Of a stretch of 64,000 nucleotides of DNA, positions 1-8,915 are shown piece after piece. Within the stretch, counting starts at the first letter, position 1. Every line of letters begins with the position of its first letter. This stretch comes from Planctomycetota bacterium (GTDB lineage: Bacteria; Planctomycetota; MHYJ01; WSZJ01; JACPWG01): contig JACPWG010000150.1 of the NCBI GenBank assembly GCA_016197205.1, positions 1 to 64,000 on the forward strand. The letters run 5' to 3'. A program made the position numbers and the translations under genes. The notes under the pieces are model-generated. The model was not told where the DNA came from. It saw nothing but the letters and a program-made list of their open reading frames with translations, and ran no database searches.

Positions 1-2
1 CC

Positions 3-1445
3 CGCATCGCCGAGCTCGACCTGAACAACCTGCCGGATACCGACACGCTTCACTGCCCATCGGGCCCCATCCTGGAGGCCGAACGGCTGCTGGCAGCGGC
101 GTACGGCGTCGAGCAGTCCTTCCTCCTCGTCGGCGGCAGCACGGTCGGCAACGTGGCCTCCGTGCTCTCCGCGTGCCGCCCGAGGGAGTCGCTCCTGGTC
201 CAGCGCAACTCCCACAAGTCGGTCATCGCGGGCGTGATCCAGGCCGGCGTGCGCCCCGTCTGGCTGCCGCCGCACGTTGACCCGGACTACGGCATCGCGC
301 ACGGCCTCTCGGCCGACCAGGTGGATGCGGCCTTCCGGGAACACCCGCAAGCTCGCGGACTGTTCGCGTTGAATCCGACGTACTTCGGCACGGTCCCCGA
401 CATTCGCGCGCTACGCCGGGTCTGCGACCGGCACGGGAAACTCCTGCTGGTCGACCAGGCGCACGGGCCCCACTTCCGGTTCCACCCCGACCTCCCCTGC
501 GCCGCGGAGGACGCCGGCGCCGACCTCGTCGTGCAGTCCACGCACAAGCTCCTCTCCGCCCTGAGCCAGGCCGCGGTCCTCCACCGCGGCACCGCCCGCG
601 TCGAGGAGGCGAGGATCCGGATGATGCTGCAGCTCTTGCAGACCACCAGCCCGAACTTCGCGATCATGGCCTCCATCGACCTGGCCCGCCGCCAGATGGC
701 GACGGAGGGGCGCTCTCGCTGGGAGGGGGTGATCGGTCTGGCCCGGAGCGCGCGGGAGCGGCTCGCCGCCCTCCCGGGAATTCGCCTGCTCGGACGGGAA
801 GCGGTCCGCGGTGATGGGTCGGGCCTTTATGCGCTCGACGAGACCAAACTGGTGATCGGCACGCGCGGGCTAGGCCTGTCGGGCGGGCAAGTCCAGGCGA
901 TCCTGAACCGGGAGCACGGGATCCAGCCGGAGCTGGCCGGTCCGTCCTACCTCCTGTGCATCCTGACGGTCGGGAGCCGTGCGGTGGACCTCGACCGCCT
1001 GGTCGACGCGTTCCGGGCCATCTCCGAGCGGCGCCTTCGCGGCCCGGAGGACGGTTCGGCGAGCGGTGGAGAGACCGGGGGGAAAGCGGTGATCCCCTCG
1101 GACCTCGACGTGGCGAGCCCCCGGGAGATGCCGGAGCCGGTCCTCCTCCCTCGCGAAGCCTTCTTCGCGCCGTCCACGTCGATTCCGGTCGGGAGCTCGG
1201 CGGGGAGGGTGTGCGCCGAGGTCGTCACGCCGTATCCGCCCGGCATCCCGGTCCTCGTGCCGGGCGAGCGCGTCTCGCCCGCCCTGCTCGGTTTCCTGGC
1301 CTCCGTCCGGCGCGCGGGCTGTCCGATCAGCGCGTCCGATCCTTCGTTCGCGACCCTGCGGGTGGTGGCCGAATCGGGGGACGAGGGAGAGTCGGGGGAG
1401 CCGTCCCGGCGAATTCAGCAGGGGGTCGGATGCTCGAGAGGTTGA
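3..1445 (+). CDS. Orn/Lys/Arg decarboxylase-family PLP enzyme (5' partial)
   Basis: The reading frame is already open at the first bases, so the N-terminus lies outside the window. The visible part holds the large PLP-binding domain of the group III (ornithine/lysine/arginine) decarboxylases: an HCPSGPI segment, a glycine-rich GGSTVGN phosphate loop, the Asp in LLVDQAHG, and the Schiff-base lysine in the STHK motif. The C-terminal 100 residues match the small C-terminal domain of the family, including a PYPPGIPVLVPGE stretch. The product should be a cytosolic amino-acid decarboxylase making agmatine, cadaverine or putrescine; which substrate cannot be told. The GNAT gene overlaps its 3' end by 16 bases, so the two are probably cotranscribed. 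Confidence 0.88.
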   Translation, partial: RIAELDLNNLPDTDTLHCPSGPILEAERLLAAAYGVEQSFLLVGGSTVGNVASVLSACRPRESLLVQRNSHKSVIAGVIQAGVRPVWLPPHVDPDYGIAHGLSADQVDAAFREHPQARGLFALNPTYFGTVPDIRALRRVCDRHGKLLLVDQAHGPHFRFHPDLPCAAEDAGADLVVQSTHKLLSALSQAAVLHRGTARVEEARIRMMLQLLQTTSPNFAIMASIDLARRQMATEGRSRWEGVIGLARSARERLAALPGIRLLGREAVRGDGSGLYALDETKLVIGTRGLGLSGGQVQAILNREHGIQPELAGPSYLLCILTVGSRAVDLDRLVDAFRAISERRLRGPEDGSASGGETGGKAVIPSDLDVASPREMPEPVLLPREAFFAPSTSIPVGSSAGRVCAEVVTPYPPGIPVLVPGERVSPALLGFLASVRRAGCPISASDPSFATLRVVAESGDEGESGEPSRRIQQGVGCSRG

Positions 1446-1987
1446 CGGTCGACTCTCCCCACTATGCGGAGGCGTGGCGCCTGTACGAGGCGAGTTTTCC
1501 CGCCGACATGCGCCGCGCGCCGGAGGATCAGCGCCGCGCCCTGACGGACCCGCGATACGCGTTTGTCGCGCGGGCCGGGGGGGATGGGGGGAAAGGGGTT
1601 GAGGCCGTGTTCGGCCTCTGGTCCCTGGAGGGGTTTTCGTTTCTGGAGTACTTCGCAGTCCGGCCCGAGCTGCGGGGGCGGGGGATTGGGACGCTCGTGA
1701 TGCGCGACCTGCTTGCGGGGAGCGCGTCGATGGTGCTCGAGGTCGAGCCTCCCCACGACGAGGAGTCGAGGCGGAGGATCTCGTTCTACGAGGGGCTGGG
1801 CTTCGTGCTGAATCCCTTCCCGTACCTGCAGCCGCCGTACGGGCCGGGCAAGCAGGCCGTGGGCTTCCTGTTGATGTCTCATCCAGGAGGGCTGCGGGCG
1901 GAGGACTTCGACCGGGTTCGTCGTCGGCTGTACGCGGACGTGTACGGCGTCGCGCGCCCACTGGAAGGGGAGTCGCTCCCGACGTAG
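1430..1987 (+). CDS. GNAT-family N-acetyltransferase
   Basis: This 185-residue protein has the acetyl-CoA-binding GNAT core: a beta-strand ending EYFAVRPELRGRGIG (motif A, R-G-R-G-I-G loop), a VLEVEPP strand and a FYEGLGF motif B. The ATG at 1430 was chosen because the same frame further upstream only reads the decarboxylase in a shifted frame. It overlaps the decarboxylase stop by 16 bases, which suggests translational coupling. Acetylation of the amine made by the upstream enzyme is an attractive guess but is only context-based; the substrate is unknown. Confidence 0.82.
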   Translation: MLERLTVDSPHYAEAWRLYEASFPADMRRAPEDQRRALTDPRYAFVARAGGDGGKGVEAVFGLWSLEGFSFLEYFAVRPELRGRGIGTLVMRDLLAGSASMVLEVEPPHDEESRRRISFYEGLGFVLNPFPYLQPPYGPGKQAVGFLLMSHPGGLRAEDFDRVRRRLYADVYGVARPLEGESLPT

Positions 1988-2316
1988 AGCGGGCCTGAGC
2001 GAAGACCGGGGGGCCATTTCCGTGGCCGCATTGGCCGGCAAGCGAGGGGCGGAGGTCCCCGTCGCCCCGCACACGGCGGCGAGGCCGGGGTGAGTTCGAC
2101 CGGCACGGCAGGGGGCCCGAAAAAACAAGGGGGAGGGGGCTCCCGCGTTTTGCCGGCTGCGCCGATAATCTAGACGTGCGCGCTTGCGCCGGATCGCGTG
2201 TGCGGTCGGCTCCGCCGCGCCGACATGCCATGACCCCGGGTGATTTCCGCTGCGGCGCGAGTCCTCCTGGACCCTGGCATGCGGCTTTCCGTTCCCCCAC
2301 TTTCGGGAGATTGGAA

Positions 2317-3546
2317 ATGACGCTTCGGATCGTCGTGGCGCTTCTCGCGGGCGCGCTCGCCTTCGGCGCCGGCAGGGCGTTTGGCCAGGAGGGAGGGTCA
2401 CCCGCCCCCGCGGGGACGGCAACCGGGGCAGGGAACCCGGCCGACGCGGTGACCGCCGACGCCGTCGCGGCGACCGGGGAGGGCGGCTTCGCGGCGAGGA
2501 TCGCCGCCCTGGAGCAAAAGGCGAAGGAGATCGGCATCAGCATCTCGGGCTCGCTCTCCCTCTCCTACAACTACAACCTCGCCGGTCCGGACAGCCGGAT
2601 CAACCGGATTCGGGTCTTCGATGCCGAGGCGAACGAATTCAACGCCAATCTGCTCGACCTCGTCATCCAGAAAAAGGCCGAAGAGCCCGGGGCCTGGGGC
2701 TTCCGCGCCGACCTGGACTTCGGCGAAGATGCGGCGATCTTCCAGGCGGCCGGCTTCGCGGACGGCGATAATTTCGAGCTCCAGCAGGCCTACGTCACCT
2801 GGGTCGCCCCGGTCGGGGATGGCCTCACGCTTACGCTCGGCAAGTTCGTCAGTCTCCACGGCGCCGAGGTCATCGAAAGCGCCGACGACATGAACACCTC
2901 CCGCTCCTTCCTGTTCGGCTTCGCCGAGCCGGCGACCCACACGGGCTTTCTGGCCTCCTATACCTTCTTCAAGCAGGTGTGCCTCATCGCCGGGGTGGTC
3001 AACGGCTGGGACAACGTCGACGACAACAACGACGCGAAGACCTTCCACGGGTGCCTTCGGTACACCCCGTGCGACACTTTCAACCTGACCGTAACGGGTT
3101 CCTACGGCGCGGAGCAGCCGAACAACACCCGCGACCATCGCGGCTTCCTGGGCGTCACGGCGACGGCCACGCCGACTCGGGACTGGACCTTCGTACTGGC
3201 GGTCGACTGGGCGCAAGAGGAGCATGCCGGCGTGGGCGTCGATGCGGGCGAGGACGCCACGTGGCAGGGTTTCGCCGGCTACGTCCAGTACCAGCTCTGC
3301 CCCGCCTGGTCCGTGCGGGCCCGCTACGAACTCTTCGACGACCCCGAGGGCGCGCGCCTGGGCGTCCCCGGCCAGACCGTTCAGGAAGCGACCCTCACGC
3401 TCTCCTGGCGACCCGTGGACCCGGCCGAGGTGCGCCTCGAGTTCCGACACGACGTGTCGGACCAGCACGCCTTCGACGACGGCGACCGCGTGCAGGACGC
3501 CCGAACCCAGGACACCCTCTCGCTGGAGGCCATTTTTCGCTTCTAG
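2317..3546 (+). CDS. BBP2-like outer-membrane beta-barrel porin
   Basis: 409 residues. The ATG at 2317 is preceded by a GGGAGA ribosome-binding site and starts a clear Sec signal peptide (hydrophobic IVVALLAGALAFGAG, cleavage near AFGQ). A short Ala/Pro-rich and coiled-coil segment (AARIAALEQKAKEIG) precedes alternating amphipathic strands with many aromatic/Gly turns, ending in a terminal Phe (LEAIFRF), the usual outer-membrane barrel signature. Segments such as GDNFELQQAYVTW, FLFGFAEPATHTG and GVVNGWDN are typical of the putative beta-barrel porin-2 (OmpL-like, BBP2) family. It stands alone; the stop codon lies inside the terminal inverted repeat of the element that follows. Confidence 0.85.
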   Translation: MTLRIVVALLAGALAFGAGRAFGQEGGSPAPAGTATGAGNPADAVTADAVAATGEGGFAARIAALEQKAKEIGISISGSLSLSYNYNLAGPDSRINRIRVFDAEANEFNANLLDLVIQKKAEEPGAWGFRADLDFGEDAAIFQAAGFADGDNFELQQAYVTWVAPVGDGLTLTLGKFVSLHGAEVIESADDMNTSRSFLFGFAEPATHTGFLASYTFFKQVCLIAGVVNGWDNVDDNNDAKTFHGCLRYTPCDTFNLTVTGSYGAEQPNNTRDHRGFLGVTATATPTRDWTFVLAVDWAQEEHAGVGVDAGEDATWQGFAGYVQYQLCPAWSVRARYELFDDPEGARLGVPGQTVQEATLTLSWRPVDPAEVRLEFRHDVSDQHAFDDGDRVQDARTQDTLSLEAIFRF

Positions 3547-3677
3547 TGGCCCGTTGACGAAGTCCAGGCACGATGCCTGGTGGCGCGGGCCTCCGGCCCG
3601 CGCGAACGGCCGCATGGGTTACGACCCGCCGTGACAGAGTTGACGACTGTGTCCGAAGTTGGTCAACGGGCCACTAG
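3543..3677. repeat. Family A MITE-like element, copy 1
   Basis: 135 bp with a perfect 16-bp terminal inverted repeat, CTAGTGGCCCGTTGAC at the left and its complement at the right. An internal GC palindrome (gcgcgggcctccggcccgcgc-like) could fold as a hairpin and act as a terminator for the porin gene, whose TAG stop is part of the left end. Related copies lie at 30138-30263, 34788-34919 and 42160-42330. No coding capacity. Confidence 0.85.
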
Positions 3678-4351
3678 CACCCATGCCAGGGAGGCAACCC
3701 GCACGTCGAGGACCTGGAAGCCTGCGGTCACGGGGATCGGGCCCGATCGCGGGGAGGCCGGGGGAGAGCTTCGACAAGGTGCGCGGGAGCGCCGCCGTGA
3801 GGGCGGTGCTCGACAGGCACTGAGTCGCCGAGCGGTGCTTCAACAGCTTGGGCAGGCAGACTCTCCCCGCGTGAGGGATGCGGTGTGTGGGCGCAACGCA
3901 GGTCGCGCGTGGGCAATCGAGAGGGCCCAGCGTTGGGCCGTCGCTCCTGGCGCGGCTGGACCTCTCTGCCGGCCTACGGAAGGTACGCAATCCGTGAACC
4001 CATCCAACGCACTTGTCATCCTGAGCGTAGCGAAGCGCCGCAGCGCGTAGCAAAGCGAAGGATCCAGGCCATCCCCGATGCACGCCTTTCTCAACACCCA
4101 TCCGGGCTGTCCCTGGGCTGGAAGGGCGACCTGCGACCCGATGAGTGCAGGAAGGTGCAGTGCGGCGAACGCCACTTCAAGGGCGCGCTCGGCGTGGAGT
4201 ACAGGGTGGTCACGAAGGCGAGCGAGCTGCCGTGAGGGTGGGGGGGCCGACCGGTGCGGGGGGCCCGGCGATCCTGTCGTCGGTGCCAGCCCCGCCCTCC
4301 CTATGGCCAGGGCCGCCGGCGCACGTGCCTCGAGCGTCCTGGGGAGGAGCT
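3678..4351. other. Intergenic region with repeat debris
   Basis: No convincing gene over about 670 bases. From 3993 to about 4097 it contains half of a family H element (CATCCTGAGCGTAGCG ... GAAGGATCC), related to the complete copy at 31659-31867. Downstream of that lies a short possible protein remnant (4107-4235). Codon bias in the remaining frames looks random. Confidence 0.6.
4107..4235 (+). pseudogene. Possible C-terminal remnant of a helicase/restriction-type protein
   Basis: One frame reads a short tail with CGERHFKGALGVEYRVV before a TGA. This is reminiscent of the extreme C-terminus (CG..HF.ALGV.Y.V) of some DEAD/DEAH-helicase or type III restriction Res proteins. Nothing upstream continues it; the preceding bases are family H repeat. 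It could be a remnant left after element insertion and deletion, or a chance match. Confidence 0.25.
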
Positions 4352-5704
4352 TCACGCGAGCCCCAGTTCGCGGATCTTGTAGTGGAGCGTGCGGACGCTG
4401 ATCCCGAGCAGCTTGGCTGCTCGCTCCTTGTGTTTCCCGGTGGCATCAAGGGCCTGCAGGATGGCTTCCCGCTCCGCCCGGCGTACGGCATCGCCGAGCC
4501 GCAGGCTCGGTGGCGAGGGTTCGCACCGCAGGTCCTCGGGAAGATCGGCCGGCGTCACCAGCTCCTCGACCGTGGTGATGACGGCGCGTTCCAGGACGTT
4601 CCTCAGTTGTCGAATGTTGCCCGGCCACGCATACTCCAGCAGGGCTCGCAGCGCCGCGGTGGACAGGCTCCGGCGGCCTTTTCCATGAACCACGGACAGC
4701 TCTTCGAGGAACTGCTCCGCGAGGAGGGGGATGTCCTCCCGGCGTTCCCGCAGCGGCGGCAGGGTGAGAGGGAGGACGTTCAGGCGATAGAAGAGGTCTT
4801 CGCGGAATTTTCCTTCACGCACCATGGCTCCGACGTCGCGGTTTGAAGCGGCGATCAACCGGACGTCCACCGCGACCTTCCGTTCGCTCCCGACCCTGCG
4901 CAGCTCCCGCTCCTGGATCACGCGGAGGAGGGCGACCTGATTCTTCTCCGGGATTTCCGTCACCTCGTCCAGGAAGAGCGTCCCGCCGTCCGCCTGCTCG
5001 AAGAGGCCCCGCCGGGCCTGCCTCGCTCCGGTGAAGGCGCCCGCCTCGTGTCCGAAGATCTCGCTCTCGAAGAGGCTCTCTGGCAGCGCGCCGCAATTGG
5101 CGGCGACGAACGCGCCCGCCTTTCGGGGGCTGCGGGCGTGGAGGACGCGGGCGAGGACTTCTTTCCCCGTTCCGCTTTCCCCCTGGAGCAGGACGGTGGC
5201 ATCGCTGCCCGCGACCTGTTCGACCGTCGTCATGATGCGCTTCATGGCCGGGCTCGTTGCGACGACCTCCAGCCCTTCGACCCGCAGACGGAGCTGTCGA
5301 CGGAGGCGTTCATTTTCCCCCAGCAGCGTGAGCTTCTCCACGGCCTTGCGGACCTGCAAACGGATCTGCTGCAGGTTGAGCGGCTTCGTGATGAAGTCGT
5401 AGGCCCCGAGGCGCATGGCCTCCACCGCGCCATCCACGGTGGCGAACGCCGTGATGACGATCACGATGGTGTCGGGTCGAAGTTCCTTCACACGACGCAA
5501 GAGTTCGAGACCGCCGACTCCGCCGGGCATCCGGAGATCCGTCAGGAGCAGCGGACACTCCTCCTCCCGGACGAGCCGCAACGCCTCGTCCCCGGTGGCC
5601 GCGGTGTGCACGTCCAGGTCCAGGGACGCGAGCGCGTCCTTGAGCCCCTCCCGGATGTGGATCTCATCATCCACGATGAGCGTTCGCAAGCGAAGCTGGG
5701 ACAT
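4352..5704 (-). CDS. Sigma-54-dependent response regulator (NtrC family)
   Basis: 450 residues in the classic three-domain order. A receiver domain (about 1-120) has the acidic pair D12/D13, phospho-acceptor D56 in LLLTDLRMP and a conserved Lys in DFITKPL. An AAA+ domain (about 150-380) has Walker A GESGTGKE, the sigma-54-contacting GAFTGA loop, Walker B GGTLFLDEV and an arginine finger region. A C-terminal Fis-type helix-turn-helix includes the KLLGISVRTLHYKI helix. It should activate sigma-54 promoters when phosphorylated. Its start overlaps the 3' end of the upstream histidine kinase by 38 bases, so the two are a cotranscribed pair. No sigma-54 target promoter is obvious nearby. Confidence 0.95.
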   Translation of the reverse strand: MSQLRLRTLIVDDEIHIREGLKDALASLDLDVHTAATGDEALRLVREEECPLLLTDLRMPGGVGGLELLRRVKELRPDTIVIVITAFATVDGAVEAMRLGAYDFITKPLNLQQIRLQVRKAVEKLTLLGENERLRRQLRLRVEGLEVVATSPAMKRIMTTVEQVAGSDATVLLQGESGTGKEVLARVLHARSPRKAGAFVAANCGALPESLFESEIFGHEAGAFTGARQARRGLFEQADGGTLFLDEVTEIPEKNQVALLRVIQERELRRVGSERKVAVDVRLIAASNRDVGAMVREGKFREDLFYRLNVLPLTLPPLRERREDIPLLAEQFLEELSVVHGKGRRSLSTAALRALLEYAWPGNIRQLRNVLERAVITTVEELVTPADLPEDLRCEPSPPSLRLGDAVRRAEREAILQALDATGKHKERAAKLLGISVRTLHYKIRELGLA

Positions 5705-7064
5705 GCGAAGGACCCCCCGTTCGGGGAAGCTGCACGACGATCGACGTGCCCGAACCGGCCTCCTCGAGGCCGATGGACCCGCCGTGTTCGGAAACGATGC
5801 GCTGCGCGATCGGAAGCCCGAGCCCGGTGCCGCCTTCCTTGGTCGTGAAGAAGGGCTCGAAGATCCTCTCCCGGTGTTCGGGGGGGATGCCGGGTCCGTT
5901 GTCGCGGACCTCGACGCGCACCCAGGCCGGGGACGCGAGCATGCTTACCTCCAGGCTCCCCCCGCTCGACAAGGCCTGGACCGCGTTCAGGACGAGGTTC
6001 AGGAAGGCTTGTTGAAGCTGCCCCTCGTCGGCCTCGAGGACGAGGCCGTCGGGCGGGAACCCCTCCTTGCGGACCTGGATGCCCCTTGCGCGGCACTCCG
6101 GCTCGACCAATTCCAAGATGCCCGCGAGGAGGCCGTCCAATCGGAGCGGGGCCCGGGAGAGTGGGGAAGGGCGGGCGAAGCGGAGGAAGTTCTCGACGAT
6201 CCCGTTCAAGCGCGCGCTCTCCGTCTGAACGATGTCGAGATACCGCCGGGCCTTCGCTGGGCCGCGATCCCGGACCAGGGCCTCGCGGAGAAGCTGGAGG
6301 TGGATATCGATGGCGGAGAGTGGATTTCGGATCTCGTGGGCGATGCCGGCGGCCAGCGTGCCGAGCCCCGCGAGCCTCTCGGTACGCGCCGCCTCCTTCT
6401 CGAGTTCGCGTAACTGGGTGACGTCGGCTAGCTCGAGCACCATGCCGACGAAACGTCCCTCGCGGGTGTGAAGGAAGCTCCCCGCGACCCGCAGATCGAG
6501 CCTCTTGCCCTCCCTTTCCAAGGTGAGATCGACGTGGGCGAAGGGCCTTTCTTCCGAGAGGTGCCACTCCGCGAGCGCCCGCAGCCCCGGCACCGAGGCC
6601 GTCACTTCCGAAAGAGGGACCTGCGTGCGGGCGGCAGCGAGGCCGAGCAGTCCCACGGCCCGCTCGTTCATGGCGGTGACCCGCGCTTGCCGGTCGATCG
6701 TGATCACGCCCACCGACAGGGACTCCAAGATGTCGAAGGCATACTGCCGTGTGAACGCGAGCCGGTCTTTGGTCCGCGAGTATGCGCGAAACGTGGTGAG
6801 AGTCGCGAGGCCGACGGCGACGCCGACCACGACCAGCGCCACGGCGAGGATCAGGTCCCCCTCGAGGTAGGCCGCGACGAGGCGAAGCGCTTCCTCGGGA
6901 GACGAGCCTCCGGAGCGGAGTGCGGCGCGCAGGATCAGCCGTTTGACGACGATGTGGTACGTGAGGATCCCCGAGCTGCCGAGCGTGATCAGCAGGCAGA
7001 CGAGCAGTGCCAACTGGATCGGAACCCGCGTGCCGACCCGGGGTGTAGGTTCGGAGCGAAACAA
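5667..7064 (-). CDS. Membrane sensor histidine kinase (PAS-HisKA-HATPase)
   Basis: Two N-terminal membrane segments (LALLVCLLITLGSSGILTYH and LILAVALVVVGVAVGLATL) enclose only about 35 residues. Then follow a PAS-like domain (SLSVGVITIDRQARVTAMN), an H-box (LAAGIAHEIRNPLSAI, phosphorylated His), an N-box and ATP lid (NLVLNAVQAL, DNGPGIP, FFTTKEGGTGLGLPI). It should autophosphorylate and pass phosphate to the adjoining NtrC-type regulator. The start is uncertain: no ATG or GTG lies in the plausible region, so the TTG at 7064, downstream of a promoter at 7125-7153, is the best choice. The frame stays open far upstream but that part does not look like protein. Confidence 0.88.
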   Translation of the reverse strand: MFRSEPTPRVGTRVPIQLALLVCLLITLGSSGILTYHIVVKRLILRAALRSGGSSPEEALRLVAAYLEGDLILAVALVVVGVAVGLATLTTFRAYSRTKDRLAFTRQYAFDILESLSVGVITIDRQARVTAMNERAVGLLGLAAARTQVPLSEVTASVPGLRALAEWHLSEERPFAHVDLTLEREGKRLDLRVAGSFLHTREGRFVGMVLELADVTQLRELEKEAARTERLAGLGTLAAGIAHEIRNPLSAIDIHLQLLREALVRDRGPAKARRYLDIVQTESARLNGIVENFLRFARPSPLSRAPLRLDGLLAGILELVEPECRARGIQVRKEGFPPDGLVLEADEGQLQQAFLNLVLNAVQALSSGGSLEVSMLASPAWVRVEVRDNGPGIPPEHRERIFEPFFTTKEGGTGLGLPIAQRIVSEHGGSIGLEEAGSGTSIVVQLPRTGGPSHVPASLANAHRG

Positions 7065-7124
7065 GGGGGGGTGGACGCTCCAGGGGGGAACTGCGAAACG
7101 CCCGGACCCGGCGCTAACCAGTCG

Positions 7125-7153
7125 ATGATAGCGGAAGGCGCCAAGACTTGCAA
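7125..7153 (-). promoter_or_regulatory. Sigma-70-type promoter of the kinase/regulator operon
   Basis: On the minus strand TTGCAA is followed after 17 bases by TATCAT. The expected start site is near 7118, about 55 bases before the proposed TTG start of the histidine kinase. Confidence 0.55.
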
Positions 7154-7359
7154 GACGGAGCGGCGGACCGCGGGCTCGAGAGCGAGCAGCCCTGTGGTTG
7201 CGAATCGAGCGCCGGCGCGCAGAGTCATCAACCTCTGTGCCCAAGCGCAGGGCACCACCAAAGAGGCACATTCCCCCTTCATGTCGGAGTGGCAGCCTAC
7301 GGCGAGGGCGCGGCCCCTGCTGATCCTGCCAAGGGCGGCTCCCAATTCCGGGCCCATTT

Positions 7360-7381
7360 GGAATGCAATTTCCTGCATTCC
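7360..7381. promoter_or_regulatory. Perfect 8+8 palindrome, possible operator
   Basis: GGAATGCA and TGCATTCC are separated by six bases in the divergent region between the histidine kinase and the small-gene cluster. This is a plausible dimeric regulator site; the regulator is unknown. The rest of 7154-7630 shows no gene. Confidence 0.35.
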
Positions 7382-7630
7382 TTCCGCAAGTTCTTGCACT
7401 CATCGAGAAGTGACGGCCCGTTCCGGCCCCCCGCCTCCCCGTGCGCTCCGCCCGGAAGTCGAGGCGGGACGGACGCAAGACAAGCCTATCCCGCGAATCG
7501 AGGTGCGACGCGTCCGGGCACGAGGGTTGCGTTTCTCTCCGTCCTTCCGACGGCGATAGTGACGTGCGCGTGAGGCCGGAGCCGGAATCCGGAACCCGAC
7601 GCAGGAACCAAGCGGAGGAGGTCGGCGCGT

Positions 7631-8047
7631 ATGAACGAAATACCGAGCGGGGCATCCGCTGAGGGCATCGCAGCCGTCGAGCACGCGGCGCACCGGGGCT
7701 TCGCGCGCCTCGTCGTTGACCATCCGGTCGGTTGGTCGGAGCGCCTGCTCCGTGTGCTGCTTGCGGCCGGCGCATTTCCGCGGGCCACGGGCTACGCGCG
7801 GGGCGACCACGGCGGACACACGTCCGAATTCTGGGTGGAGTACGACGGTCCATCGCACCTCGACCGCGTGGTCCGAGCCCTGGTCGCGTCTCCCGGCACG
7901 AACGTGCGGGAAACCTGCGTGCTGGTCTCCGCCATAGGACTTGAGCGGGACGTAACGCCCTATCCGGGGCAGGCGCTCGTCCCCGGAGGATCCTTGAACC
8001 CGCCCCCCGACGTTTCGGATGGCGCACGCGCGGGACGGCAGCCGTGA
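7631..8047 (+). CDS. Small ACT-like fold protein, first paralogue
   Basis: 138 residues, unknown function. A GGAGGAG ribosome-binding site precedes the ATG. The central 80 residues show a beta-alpha-beta-beta-alpha-beta pattern: RLVVDHPVGW, then a helix with LLRVLLAAG, two strands ending EFWVEYDG, then the helix HLDRVVRALVASPG and the strand NVRETCVL. This pattern can be aligned with the protein at 9570-9839 (which ends IPGAAVREMTLYSA against SPGTNVRETCVLVSA here), so the two are probably distant paralogues with an ACT-like regulatory fold. The C-terminus is Pro/Gly-rich and probably disordered. Its TGA overlaps the GTG of the next gene (GTGA). Confidence 0.6.
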   Translation: MNEIPSGASAEGIAAVEHAAHRGFARLVVDHPVGWSERLLRVLLAAGAFPRATGYARGDHGGHTSEFWVEYDGPSHLDRVVRALVASPGTNVRETCVLVSAIGLERDVTPYPGQALVPGGSLNPPPDVSDGARAGRQP

Positions 8048-8355
8048 GCCGCTGCCGGCCCGAGTTCGGGTGCGCCCTCGACTCCTTTTGCGAGAAGTGC
8101 CATATGGGGATGGAGGTCGAACGATCGCCCGAGCAAGCTCACCTCCGGAACTGGCTGGAACGTGCGGATGCAAACAGGCTGAAGTGCATGATCTGCCGCT
8201 GGATCGCGGATACGAATCGGGGGACGGCGGAGGCGCTGCGGCCGTTCCACCTCGGAGGCGTCGAGCTTTCGCCGCAAGCGCAGTGGGATCACCTGTTACG
8301 TTGCGTGGGACGCAAGGAGCTGGTGCCCCCGGTTCCAGGAAGGGAATTGCCATGA
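8044..8355 (+). CDS. Small protein with two CxxC pairs (zinc-ribbon-like)
   Basis: 103 residues, unrecognised. Cysteines are at 4, 10, 16, 19, 48, 51 and 87. The C16-x2-C19 and C48-x2-C51 pairs could hold a zinc ion as in zinc ribbons, with a helical linker (EQAHLRNWLERADANRL) between them. It starts on a GTG within the GTGA overlap with the preceding gene and ends in an ATGA overlap with the next, which is the main reason to believe it is translated. A role as an adaptor or nucleic-acid/protein binder in this cluster is only a guess. Confidence 0.55.
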   Translation: MSRCRPEFGCALDSFCEKCHMGMEVERSPEQAHLRNWLERADANRLKCMICRWIADTNRGTAEALRPFHLGGVELSPQAQWDHLLRCVGRKELVPPVPGRELP

Positions 8356-8870
8356 ATCTCTCTCCCTATCTGTCGGAGTTCCTTGTTTTTCCGGCACTCA
8401 AACGGGAAACTCCCGAGGCTGCCACTCTTGAACTGTTGAGAGCGACGGCCGAAGTGCTCAGAGTGTCCCCGCCCAAGGTGGGGTATCGGGAGCTGCTCCA
8501 TTCCCGTGTCCTTGGCTGCGTCGTCTATGCCAGCGAGGAACTTGCGGTTCTCATCTGGCGGCTGCCCCAGGGGGAAACCAGCGTCGAGTTGCATCCCGAA
8601 GGGCTGGCGATCGTCGCGGGCTGGCGACCGACGGGCTGGTCCGGCTGGTCTAGGTGCGCCGCCCTTGTCAGGGCCATCCTGTTGGTCGTCGCCCGCCCTG
8701 ATGTCCAGTCGGGCCAGATCCTGTCGGTCCTGACCGAGCTCCGCCGCCTCTACGCGGACCGTCGCGTCGTCCGCTCCCTCGCCTCCTTCGCCAGGGAGGA
8801 GGAAGCCCTGCAGTATCTGCGCGAGGTCGAGGCCCGTCGTCAGCGCACGGCGGCCGCACGCGCGGATTGA
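8352..8870 (+). CDS. PTS EIIA(Ntr)-like domain protein lacking the active-site histidine
   Basis: 172 residues. The pattern follows the PTS_EIIA_2 family: an opening LSEFLVFPALK strand/helix like the ELL..LV..DL.A of EIIA(Ntr), a helix ELLRATAEVL, a RELLHSRVLGC segment where the family has the LL.RE..GSTG motif, and a C-terminal ILLVVARPD...ILSVLTELRRLY like the VHLVFLL..P....HL.LLA.L of EIIA. The strand that should carry the phosphorylated His (normally AIPH) reads ELAVLIWRL and has no His, so it cannot take phosphate in the standard way. The call rests on pattern comparison by eye. The ATG overlaps the previous stop (ATGA). Confidence 0.5.
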   Translation: MNLSPYLSEFLVFPALKRETPEAATLELLRATAEVLRVSPPKVGYRELLHSRVLGCVVYASEELAVLIWRLPQGETSVELHPEGLAIVAGWRPTGWSGWSRCAALVRAILLVVARPDVQSGQILSVLTELRRLYADRRVVRSLASFAREEEALQYLREVEARRQRTAAARAD

Positions 8871-8915
8871 ACCTCGAAGGAAGAAGCCTGAGACCCACTT
8901 ATTGGGAGATTGGCC

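Noticed and set aside
2154..2175. GATAATCT as a promoter for the porin gene
   Set aside because: No -35-like hexamer at a workable distance.
3840..4355. A 171-codon minus-strand frame downstream of the response regulator
   Set aside because: Much of it reads through repeat sequence that recurs elsewhere in non-coding DNA; no protein features.
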